A stretch of 64,000 nucleotides of DNA from Flavobacteriia bacterium (lineage in GTDB: Bacteria; Bacteroidota; Bacteroidia; Flavobacteriales; Schleiferiaceae): assembly GCA_013373425.1 (NCBI GenBank), contig JABXHW010000012.1, positions 1-64,000 of the forward strand, given 5' to 3'. The first letter of the stretch is position 1; each line of letters opens with the position of its first letter. Shown here piece by piece: positions 51,654-59,424 of the stretch. The notes beneath the pieces are model-generated. The model searched no databases, was not told the DNA's origin, and saw only the letters and a program-made list of their open reading frames with translations. The translations under genes and the position numbers were made by a program.

Positions 51654-52543
51654 TGGATAAGGCCACGCGGAACGCCCATATTGCCTTACTCGCTGTAGCG
51701 CTCATCTACGGATTGAATTACATCATCGCTAAAGAAGTGATGAACGGCTACTTGGAACCAAGAGGTTTCATTTTGCTGCGAGCGGTGGGCGCATCAATCT
51801 TGTTTTGGATTTTTCACAGAAGCTCGAATCGAGTAAAGATTGATCGAAAGGACATTCCCAGATTTTTATTGGCCGGACTTTTCGGAGTGGCGCTGAATCA
51901 AATCATGTTCTTCGAAGGATTGATGCGAACCACGGCAATCAATGCTTCAATCATCATGACTATCAATCCAATCCTCGTCCTCATATTGTCTACAATATTC
52001 CTCAAAGAGGCACTCGGATGGATAAAAGTCGTGGGCATTGCCCTCGGCGCAAGTGGAGCCATTTGGTTGATTTCTGGTAGAGGTGATGTGGACTTGCTCG
52101 AAAGCGAGACGTCCTTGGGAAACCTCTTGGTGTTGGTGAATGCCACTTCGTATGCACTTTACCTAATTGTTGTCAAGCCTCTAATGGCAAAATATCCTCC
52201 CATTCAGGTCATCAAATGGGTCTTCATGTGTGGGATTCTGTTTGTTACTCCCTTCGGAGCAGAGCAACTCATTGGTGCCCCTTGGGAAACCTGGACGGTT
52301 GAGATTTATCTACAGGCTGGCTTTGTCGTTGTATTCACGACTTTTTTCGCATATCTACTGAATGTTTATGCACTCAAAACCGTCTCGTCTACAACCGTGA
52401 GCGCATACATTTATCTGCAACCATTCTTCGCCACCGCTCTTACCTTAACCTTAGGTCTTGGGGTCCTTACTTGGCAGCAAGCCGGAGCCGCAGGATTAAT
52501 CTTTGGTGGGGTGTATTTGGCGAATTTTTTTCGGAGGAAGTGA
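51653..52543 (+). CDS. EamA family transporter
   Basis: A 296-residue membrane protein of the drug/metabolite transporter superfamily with about ten membrane segments and two EamA repeats (residues 8-140 and 150-290). Typical features are the NYIIAKEV start and the repeat motif LKEALG near 120. Members export metabolites such as amino acids; no substrate can be named. It overlaps the ArsC-like gene by one base, so they are cotranslated. A long octamer array begins just after the stop. Confidence 0.9.
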   Translation: MDKATRNAHIALLAVALIYGLNYIIAKEVMNGYLEPRGFILLRAVGASILFWIFHRSSNRVKIDRKDIPRFLLAGLFGVALNQIMFFEGLMRTTAINASIIMTINPILVLILSTIFLKEALGWIKVVGIALGASGAIWLISGRGDVDLLESETSLGNLLVLVNATSYALYLIVVKPLMAKYPPIQVIKWVFMCGILFVTPFGAEQLIGAPWETWTVEIYLQAGFVVVFTTFFAYLLNVYALKTVSSTTVSAYIYLQPFFATALTLTLGLGVLTWQQAGAAGLIFGGVYLANFFRRK

Positions 52544-52545
52544 GA

Positions 52546-52689
52546 TGGACAGCTGGAGGGCCTGAGGACCGGAGTGCTTGAAGACGGAATGACTGGAGAA
52601 TTGGACTACTGGAGGGCTTTAGGATTGGATGACTGAAGAACTGAAATTCTTGATGGGTATGAGCTGGTCAGATGAAAGACTGGGCGGAT
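52546..52689. repeat. Long degenerate octamer array (TGGAGGAC-type)
   Basis: Eighteen consecutive 8-bp units kept strictly in register, for example TGGACAGC, TGGAGGGC, CTGAGGAC, CGGAGTGC, TTGAAGAC, TGGACTAC and TGGATGAC. The unit TGGAGGGC occurs twice. The consensus is the reverse complement of the array at 31282-31385. It is the longest array in the window and starts 3 bp after the EamA stop codon. Confidence 0.85.
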
Positions 52690-52716
52690 GAGCTATCATT
52701 CTAAAGTACTAGCTGA

Positions 52717-52756
52717 CCACTGCACCATGGTACCATTGCACTATGGCACCACTGAG
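52717..52756. repeat. Octamer array (CCATTGCA-type)
   Basis: Five 8-bp units, CCACTGCA, CCATGGTA, CCATTGCA, CTATGGCA and CCACTGAG, ending at the edge of the third 190-bp element. Confidence 0.8.
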
Positions 52757-52766
52757 AGGAGGTGAT

Positions 52767-52957
52767 GCCCCCGGGGGCGAGTCCCTCGACCCCTCCATTA
52801 AGTTCGGAAGTAATTTCTCAAGATTTGGAATCTCAGCGGGTAATTGTGTGAATCACGTTAAAGTTGAAATTCGTCGGAATCTTAGCCGTTTACCATACGA
52901 CTAGTGCTGTGGAATTGCGCTAACTTGATATTGGGGCAGCGGGAGCTGGCCCCGGGC
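52767..52957. repeat. 190-bp inverted-repeat element, copy 3
   Basis: The left end begins GCCCCCGGGGGCGAG and the right end is TTGATATTGGGGCAGCGG with GCTGGCCCCGGGC. Inside are GTGAATCAC and a CCGTTTACCATACG block, in the same order as copy 1. It lies between octamer arrays and the deacetylase gene, in a gap of 470 bp. Confidence 0.85.
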
Positions 52958-53016
52958 ATGCCACCCCTCCAAGCTCGATTGCTTCACATCCTATCTCTTT
53001 TCCTAACTTCGTACTT

Positions 53017-53631
53017 ATGTACCCCAAACGCGTTCCAGCTCCTCTCCGATTGCCTTTCGGAACCATGACATGGCGCATGCCCTCGGCCACAAAAGAGGTG
53101 TTCCTCACTTTTGATGACGGACCGACTCCTGAGGTTACGCATGCCGTGTTGGATATCCTCGACGAGTATGGAGCGAAGGCAACGTTTTTTGGTATTGGAA
53201 AGAATGTGGACGAGCATCCTGAAATTTGGCGAGCGGTGCAAGATCGCGGGCATTCAATCGGACACCACAGCTATACGCACGTGAACGGTTGGAAAACAGA
53301 CCGTATGGAATACATTGACGATGTTCACAAAGCCGCCAAGGTGATAAAAAGTCGACTGTTCCGCCCTCCTTATGGTCGCATTTCACCGCGCAAGGCAAAA
53401 GCACTTTCCAAGCATTATAAGATTATCATGTGGACCGTCTTGTCTGGCGATTTTGACATTAACATCGATGGCGAACAGTGCACGGATAATGTACTGTCGA
53501 GTTTGAAACCCGGCGACATTGTGGTGTTTCACGACAGTGTAAAAGCTTGGCCGAGATTGAAGGAGGCGCTCCCTAAGGTGTTGGAATATATTGAGAAGAA
53601 AGGGTGGAAAGCCGACAAGCTTCCTCAATGA
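53017..53631 (+). CDS. Polysaccharide deacetylase family protein
   Basis: A 204-residue NodB-type enzyme that would remove acetyl groups from N-acetylglucosamine polymers such as peptidoglycan. Motif 1, TFDDGPTP (31-38), holds the catalytic Asp33 and metal-binding Asp34; motif 2, HSIGHHSYTH, gives His84 and His88 of the metal site; RPPYGR and the WTVLSGDFD segment are motifs 3 and 4. No signal peptide is visible, so it may act in the cytoplasm or lack an annotated leader. It is convergent with, and overlaps by 7 bp, the next gene. Confidence 0.9.
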   Translation: MYPKRVPAPLRLPFGTMTWRMPSATKEVFLTFDDGPTPEVTHAVLDILDEYGAKATFFGIGKNVDEHPEIWRAVQDRGHSIGHHSYTHVNGWKTDRMEYIDDVHKAAKVIKSRLFRPPYGRISPRKAKALSKHYKIIMWTVLSGDFDINIDGEQCTDNVLSSLKPGDIVVFHDSVKAWPRLKEALPKVLEYIEKKGWKADKLPQ

Positions 53632-54830
53632 GTATCCTCAAATTGAACTTCGAAATACTCTTCAATGAATGGAGAGACCGGGAAGTTCAATCCACTTTTC
53701 TGAATCACTTCATAAGCTGAATCTAGCGCTATAAAGAGCCTAACTTCGATTTCATGATGCATGTGGCTTGGCCCAGGTGGTGGCGGAGGCAGAGAGTATA
53801 AGATGGAATTCTGCTTTTCATTCTCTTCAATTGCTGAATATTCTCCCCAACCTAATCGCTCACATAATTCGATTTCGTGGAGGTACACGCTTGATTCGAG
53901 GATAAGCAAATACGCCAACTCTAATTCTTCCGGACTGCCCTGTTCTGATGCTTCAAACCAATGCATGGTATAATACAAGGCAGTCTCTTGGCCTTGTGGC
54001 CATTCTTCTAGAATGAACTCACGTTTATAATCGAAGTTGGCGTGAAATACGGTTTGAAGATATAGCAGGGTATCTAGAGACGGAGCTGCCGGGGAGAGCA
54101 CCCTCGACCTTAACATACTCATCATTCTCCAATTCCATAGTCCCGCGCGAAGCTCAATTATTTGGACTGAAGGCAGCTCTAGCTGATGTGAGTTTTGATA
54201 ACGATTGATCTGCGCATCTACGAACTCTAATTGATCCCCATACATGCTCTCAAATTGCTTCTCGCCGTCAAAGAGTTTCATTGGGACTTGGCTCGCACCT
54301 GTCCACATCATTGCGAAAATCAACCAAATCAATGCTTGAAAACGTCCCGCTCTATAGATGCTTGAAAGACTCATCAATGGAATCATCAGTCCAACTATAG
54401 GGGTCAGGCAGGCGAGCAGAGTGTGAATTGGCAGATCTGAATACACAGACTGAGGTGCGGCAAAAGCGGCAGTTGAGAACCATAGTTGACCTAGTCTGAT
54501 TACAATAGCTAGAGCACCCCAGATAACAACTTGCGTCATCATCCAAGGCCAATTCATCTTTCGGCTCGACCTTATTCCCGGTTGGAACCAAACACTCATG
54601 GCAGTTACCAAAGCTATCATCGAGGATACTCCGCTTATTAGAATTTGAGTGTTATGAGAATAAATAGCACCGGGATAAGCGAAATAGAATTTGGAAAACT
54701 GTACAGAGAAGTAACCAACGAGCCCGAGTAAGAAATAGTGAATTAGCGAACCCATTATGATTCCTAAGGTTGCACCTAGTGCCCATTTAATGGGAGATAA
54801 CGTCTTGAGAGAGAGCAGCGGCTTCTTCAT
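53625..54830 (-). CDS. Hypothetical membrane protein
   Basis: A 401-residue protein, not recognised. Five to six membrane segments lie in residues 13-200 (for example near 13-38, 52-72, 80-97, 105-125, 135-155 and 160-175), followed by a soluble domain of about 200 residues with a YSLPPPPPGPSHMHHE linker near 350. It has no enzyme motif I can name. The end overlaps the deacetylase stop by 7 bp on the opposite strand. Confidence 0.68.
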   Translation of the reverse strand: MKKPLLSLKTLSPIKWALGATLGIIMGSLIHYFLLGLVGYFSVQFSKFYFAYPGAIYSHNTQILISGVSSMIALVTAMSVWFQPGIRSSRKMNWPWMMTQVVIWGALAIVIRLGQLWFSTAAFAAPQSVYSDLPIHTLLACLTPIVGLMIPLMSLSSIYRAGRFQALIWLIFAMMWTGASQVPMKLFDGEKQFESMYGDQLEFVDAQINRYQNSHQLELPSVQIIELRAGLWNWRMMSMLRSRVLSPAAPSLDTLLYLQTVFHANFDYKREFILEEWPQGQETALYYTMHWFEASEQGSPEELELAYLLILESSVYLHEIELCERLGWGEYSAIEENEKQNSILYSLPPPPPGPSHMHHEIEVRLFIALDSAYEVIQKSGLNFPVSPFIEEYFEVQFEDTH

Positions 54831-54910
54831 GAAATTGAAGGTAATAAAGCCTAGCAGAAATTATGAAACGCCATGGAGTGAATGGCTAAAAAGTGAGAGT
54901 AGACGATTTT

Positions 54911-54959
54911 TAGACTCTAGTCTCTAGGTCAGCTATAGCAACGACTAATGCTTGTCTCC
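54911..54959. repeat. Heptamer array (TAGTCTC-type)
   Basis: About seven 7-bp units, beginning TAGACTC, TAGTCTC, TAGGTCA and GCTATAG, then more degenerate, in the gap between nadD and the membrane-protein gene. Confidence 0.5.
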
Positions 54960-54984
54960 TTATGTTTGCTAAGTGCTCCCAGCT

Positions 54985-55563
54985 CTACTTATAGAAACTC
55001 CCGCTCTTCAGATACTCCCAAACCTCCTTGGGCACCATGTAAGACATGTCCTTGCCTTCCTGCAATGCAGCTCTGATACGGGTAGCCGAAATCTCCATAT
55101 TCGGCGCGTCGATGATGTGGACCTTCGGGTGGTCTTTAAACTGACCGCCATCATGACCAGGTCGAGGGTAGACGTAAAGGTCGTGTTGCTCGATGATTCG
55201 GTCGAAGTTCTTCCATTTGTGGAAGCTCTCCAGATTATCCATGCCCATGATGAGACTGAATTTTTTATCTGGATATTTCTCGGTAAGATGGGTGAGCGTG
55301 GTAACAGTATAGCTTGGTTGCGGAAGGCTGAACTCTTCGTCGGATGCCTTCATTCTCACGTGGTCTGTAATGGCTAAATCGACCATGTGGAGACGTTGTC
55401 TATCGTCCAGTAGGGTACTCTTTTTCTTGTGTGGATTGTGCGGCGTAACCATAAACCAAAGCTGATCCATGTCACTATACTCCAGCATGTGTTGAGCGAT
55501 GATCATGTGCCCTACATGAACTGGGTTAAACGTTCCAAAGAAGAGTCCGACGTGTGCTTTCAT
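54985..55563 (-). CDS. nadD: Nicotinate-nucleotide adenylyltransferase
   Basis: A 192-residue enzyme that joins nicotinate mononucleotide and ATP to deamido-NAD on the way to NAD. The nucleotidyltransferase motif GTFNPVHVGH (10-19) and the ISATRIR motif near the C-terminus are both present. Length is normal. The gene starts inside the end of gmk (4-bp overlap), in the order yicC-gmk-nadD that is common in Bacteroidota. Confidence 0.95.
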   Translation of the reverse strand: MKAHVGLFFGTFNPVHVGHMIIAQHMLEYSDMDQLWFMVTPHNPHKKKSTLLDDRQRLHMVDLAITDHVRMKASDEEFSLPQPSYTVTTLTHLTEKYPDKKFSLIMGMDNLESFHKWKNFDRIIEQHDLYVYPRPGHDGGQFKDHPKVHIIDAPNMEISATRIRAALQEGKDMSYMVPKEVWEYLKSGSFYK

Positions 55564-56132
55564 CCGTTTAGGAATGCTCCAATTTTATCTTCCGCCTCTT
55601 GGCAAGCTCGGTCTAAATCATCATTTACAATGGTGATATCGAACTCGGGTTCACGGAGTGATTCTTCTTCAGCTTTTGCCAAACGTTGGACGATTTTTTC
55701 TTCAGAGTCTGTACCTCTGTTTCTCAAACGTTGCTCAAGGATTTCCATACTCGGCGCTTTCACGTAAACCGCCAATGCTCTTCTGCCAAAATGCGATTTG
55801 AGGTTGAGACCGCCTACGACATCAATATCGAAAGCGACATGTCCTCCTTTATCCCAGATTCTGCTTACTTCTGAACGGAGGGTGCCGTAGTAGGTTCCTG
55901 CATAGACTTCTTCCCATTCTAAAAATTCACCCTTGTCAATGCGTGAACGGAATTCTTCAGTGGATAAAAAGTGATAATCGACACCGTCTTTTTCTTGACC
56001 ACGTGGATCTCTGCTTGTGGCAGAAATCGAAAACTCGAGTTTTGGATTTTTCTTGAGAAGATGGCGGACTATGGTTGTTTTACCAGAGCCCGAAGGAGCT
56101 GAAAAAATAACGAGTTTACCGCTAGAGTACAT
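55560..56132 (-). CDS. gmk: Guanylate kinase
   Basis: A 190-residue enzyme that phosphorylates GMP to GDP. The P-loop SAPSGSGKTT (11-20), the GMP-binding region with TSRDPRGQEKDGVDYHFL (about 39-56) and the lid EQRLRNRGTDSEEKI are conserved. The start overlaps yicC by 11 bp and the end overlaps nadD by 4 bp, so the three genes are coupled. The identification is secure. Confidence 0.96.
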   Translation of the reverse strand: MYSSGKLVIFSAPSGSGKTTIVRHLLKKNPKLEFSISATSRDPRGQEKDGVDYHFLSTEEFRSRIDKGEFLEWEEVYAGTYYGTLRSEVSRIWDKGGHVAFDIDVVGGLNLKSHFGRRALAVYVKAPSMEILEQRLRNRGTDSEEKIVQRLAKAEEESLREPEFDITIVNDDLDRACQEAEDKIGAFLNG

Positions 56133-56985
56133 TGAGAACTTGTTCTTTGATTTTTTCCAACTCTTCCTTCATTCCGACCACGAGTTTTTGCATTTCTACG
56201 TGGTTTGCTTTGGAGCCGAGGGTGTTAATTTCACGCCCGATTTCCTGACTGATAAAGCCGAGCTTACGGCCATGGACTCCTTCTGCGTCTAGCGATTCTA
56301 AGAAATGATCGAGGTGACCAGCGAGACGAACTTTCTCTTCATTCACATCGTATTTCTCGAGGTAGAAAATGAGTTCTTGCTCGAATCTGCTTTCATCCAC
56401 CTTAGCTTCAAGTGCCTCTAAAGCTTTTCGAATTCTCTCACGAGTATTGACAACGCGCTCCTCCTCGTACTTTGGCACTTCGGCGAGCAAGTCGCGAATA
56501 GTTTGAATATTATTTGTGAGGTCATCCTCGAGGTGAGCGCCTTCACGCAGACGGAATTCATTGAAACTTTTGAGAGCCTCTGCTACCGTATTTCGAACCA
56601 CCTCTTTTTCTTCATCGAGAAGCTCTTTGGCTTCTCCTTTCATGGCATCAGGCATGCGCATGGCGAGGGATAGCAGATCACTTTCGAGTCCTAGCTCGCG
56701 GGCGATAGTGTTCAACTGACGAACATATCCTTTGACTACTTCTGAGTTGATGGCCTGAGCATCATCTGCTCCTGTGAGCTCAACGAAAAATCCGATGTCG
56801 GTTTTGCCTCGAAGAACGCCATTGGCGAGTTGATCACGAATTTCAACCTCCATTTCTCTGTGTGAAGAGGGAAGGCGCATATTCAAATCAAGACCTTTGC
56901 TATTCAAGCTCTTAATCTCGATGGTGAGTTTCTTACCGGGAAGCTGTGCTACCGCTTTCCCAAAGCCAGTCATGGATCGAATCAT
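56122..56985 (-). CDS. yicC: YicC family endoribonuclease-like protein
   Basis: About 287 residues from the ATG at 56985; the start at 57033 lies inside the promoter. It begins MIRSMTGFGK, the YicC N-terminus, and ends with the conserved NTLGSKANHVEMQKLVVGMK. E. coli YicC is reported to be an RNA-processing nuclease; the same activity is inferred. It is first in the yicC-gmk-nadD unit and is driven by the promoter at 57005-57033. Confidence 0.93.
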   Translation of the reverse strand: MIRSMTGFGKAVAQLPGKKLTIEIKSLNSKGLDLNMRLPSSHREMEVEIRDQLANGVLRGKTDIGFFVELTGADDAQAINSEVVKGYVRQLNTIARELGLESDLLSLAMRMPDAMKGEAKELLDEEKEVVRNTVAEALKSFNEFRLREGAHLEDDLTNNIQTIRDLLAEVPKYEEERVVNTRERIRKALEALEAKVDESRFEQELIFYLEKYDVNEEKVRLAGHLDHFLESLDAEGVHGRKLGFISQEIGREINTLGSKANHVEMQKLVVGMKEELEKIKEQVLNVL

Positions 56986-57004
56986 GTACGTAGTCGTTTG
57001 ACGG

Positions 57005-57033
57005 CAAAGGTACAGGATAGAATGGTATAGCAA
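57005..57033 (-). promoter_or_regulatory. Bacteroidota-type promoter of yicC-gmk-nadD
   Basis: On the minus strand, TTG (57031-57033), an 18-bp spacer and TACCTTTG (57005-57012), close to the consensus. It lies 20 bp before the yicC ATG at 56985 and supports that start. Confidence 0.68.
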
Positions 57034-57076
57034 GCCATGTGGTCACTTAGACTCGAATCAATAGGAGCCTAAAATA

Positions 57077-59398
57077 CTAGTTCCGTTGAATAACAATCCT
57101 ATGATTCTCAACGGAAGTACTGTCGATGATTCTTAAAATGTAAACGCCCGGCGTAAGGTGCGAGGTGACAATACGGCCATCTCCAGATAGATTTCCTGAA
57201 TGAACTGATTTCCCATTGATATTGATGAGTTCATAAACTTCGTCATCTACCGTTCCACTGACTTCGATAAATTCTGAAGCCGGGTTGGGAGAGACCTGAT
57301 GTTTCCGCACAAGTTCTGCTAGCCCAAGGCCATTCGAACCTCGGAAAACCATAGGTAAAATTGCCGAACCATTACCGTCGATATCCATACCTGAAATAAT
57401 CGCCTCTGGCGTAGAATAGGGCCACTGATCTGTTACTCGAATTGCACGATACCCTCTGAAAACAAAATTGAACTCATACGTTGTTGAGAAATCGATTTGA
57501 AAGGGTGTGCTGAAAGTGATTGTTGATGAGTTGTATCCGTATGAACTAACTGTAATTGGTACGTTCCATCCTGAAGAGCCCACCTTCAAAAGTAAGCTGG
57601 CACCGTTGTCAGTCACGTTGTGTACCCTCAATCCTGGAACTACAATATGATTGAGGACCTGCATGTTTCCTGGTATGTTTTGAAACTTGACTCGAAACTT
57701 AAATCTATTGAAACCGGATCCCTGGGATGACGTGAGAACAGGGTCATCCACAATGTGAAACTCTATCCAATTGCTATCCCTGACATCATGGTTGGGGCCT
57801 ATTCCAATACAATAATTCGTATCACTCACAGCCATTCTGTACAAACCATCTGCTGGAGGTAATCCGATAGTGCTATTTTGGGAGTAGAAGACCGGAATGT
57901 TATAGTACAATAATCGCCAATTGGATTCGAAAGAAGAGGCATTAGTGGCTACTAGGCTACTGTTCACATATGAAGATAGAATTGGGATTTGCGGATAAAG
58001 ATCCACGCGATAGACGCCAAGAGTATCACCGTAGGCCGTGCAATAGTAAGTTTGCGGACTAGAAGGAGATGCGTTCGGCGACCTAACATTCGATGCACTT
58101 AGTCCTGTTGTCGGAGACCATTGGTAGGCATTTGAAGGAAATCCATAAGGGCCATTTAATGTGATTGTCCCTCCAAGGCATATTTCGTGTGACTCGTATA
58201 TAGTTTCATCATTGCTGTAGAATTCTAAGGGAATCGTAACAACGGAATTAGCTGGACAGCGATTGGTTTCAATAATAAGATTAAATGCGTAGTGTCCGAT
58301 AGGTAAATCGCCTGGAACCGCCCAGTGAAATTTGATGTGAAGAGAACCTGTGTCTGCTATACTTGTGGCGTTCCCGGCGGGAATTACAATCGGCCTTCCA
58401 ACCAGGTTAAAACTGTGGTGAGGAGTTGAAATGGAGACATAGGCCTGGAGAGAGTCATTGATGGAACGAATGGAGCTTGTATCGGTTACAACGAACTCAA
58501 ACTCTACTGTATCCATTCTCTCTACTTCTGCAATACGTGCACCATCGAAAGGCCGTACGATGCTTGCATGGGTTGAGCCCATGAACTGATAATTTGGAAC
58601 ATTATAATGTTGCTGATTAATGTGCCTGAAGCCCACGATATATTTCACCATCGATGCATTTGACCCATTAATAGAGTCAAATTTTCTTCCTGCAAATGCA
58701 AGAGCTGCATGGAATGTCGAGTCTTGTAATCCCGAAATAAAGGTCCCATTTGGAAGAAGCGTATCGAGCGGTGAAGTTGGATGATCCTTATCAAATCCAG
58801 GTCGATAATTAACCGGGACTCCTCCAGCTGTTCTAATCCCGGCCATACCTATTGACATAGTTGATCCGCTATGACCAGGGTTTGGAGATAAATGGATTTC
58901 TCGAGATGCAGAGTTTCTAATCGTCGAAACGATATTAAAGTAGCCACTGGACTTGTTGGCACCGTTCGTCCACATGTAGGATTCCAAGTAGATAGAGTTA
59001 TATCCAGTGGTGTTGATTTCTGAAGTGTCGGCGCGACAGCAATGCTCATAATTGAAGTTGTACCTAACCCCAGGAGGCGGAGCAGCTAGTGTGATAATAT
59101 TACTCTTGAAGGTGCGTAGCTCGAGATTTCTCTCGTTGGTGTCATTACAATATTGCGTCAATCTCTTGGTCTCAAACAACGAACAGCCAATGTTAAGTCG
59201 TCCCGTAATGTTTGTGGAAATGGATACGCTGTGAGGCAAGACTTGTGAATTGTGATTCGTATGCCCAATGAGTTGCACATAGAATACATATTGGTCGTTG
59301 CCGAGTGGCTCCCAATATATTTGACCTCCTTCATAATGTGTTGCGAAAGAGGTGAATGAGAAAAAGAATAGAATGGTCGAGAGAAAGAGTGTCCTCAT
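57077..59398 (-). CDS. T9SS type A sorting domain protein, paralog 1
   Basis: A 773-residue secreted protein. A signal peptide ends at FATH; the mature N-terminus HYEGGQIYWEPLGNDQYVFY matches the next gene (HWLGGQIYW). Middle segments resemble Ig-like strands and carry Cys pairs. The C-terminal 75 residues, with VSPNPASEFIEVSG, YELININGKSV and LTPGVYILRI, are a type A sorting domain. It follows its paralog by 26 bp on the same strand. Both were probably made by tandem duplication. The binding partner or substrate is unknown. Confidence 0.85.
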   Translation of the reverse strand: MRTLFLSTILFFFSFTSFATHYEGGQIYWEPLGNDQYVFYVQLIGHTNHNSQVLPHSVSISTNITGRLNIGCSLFETKRLTQYCNDTNERNLELRTFKSNIITLAAPPPGVRYNFNYEHCCRADTSEINTTGYNSIYLESYMWTNGANKSSGYFNIVSTIRNSASREIHLSPNPGHSGSTMSIGMAGIRTAGGVPVNYRPGFDKDHPTSPLDTLLPNGTFISGLQDSTFHAALAFAGRKFDSINGSNASMVKYIVGFRHINQQHYNVPNYQFMGSTHASIVRPFDGARIAEVERMDTVEFEFVVTDTSSIRSINDSLQAYVSISTPHHSFNLVGRPIVIPAGNATSIADTGSLHIKFHWAVPGDLPIGHYAFNLIIETNRCPANSVVTIPLEFYSNDETIYESHEICLGGTITLNGPYGFPSNAYQWSPTTGLSASNVRSPNASPSSPQTYYCTAYGDTLGVYRVDLYPQIPILSSYVNSSLVATNASSFESNWRLLYYNIPVFYSQNSTIGLPPADGLYRMAVSDTNYCIGIGPNHDVRDSNWIEFHIVDDPVLTSSQGSGFNRFKFRVKFQNIPGNMQVLNHIVVPGLRVHNVTDNGASLLLKVGSSGWNVPITVSSYGYNSSTITFSTPFQIDFSTTYEFNFVFRGYRAIRVTDQWPYSTPEAIISGMDIDGNGSAILPMVFRGSNGLGLAELVRKHQVSPNPASEFIEVSGTVDDEVYELININGKSVHSGNLSGDGRIVTSHLTPGVYILRIIDSTSVENHRIVIQRN

Positions 59399-59424
59399 CT
59401 TACAATTTGTGAATGATTCAAAGC

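Noticed and set aside
52920-53108. 62-residue minus-strand open frame
   Set aside because: Half lies in the 190-bp element and half is antisense to the deacetylase gene start.
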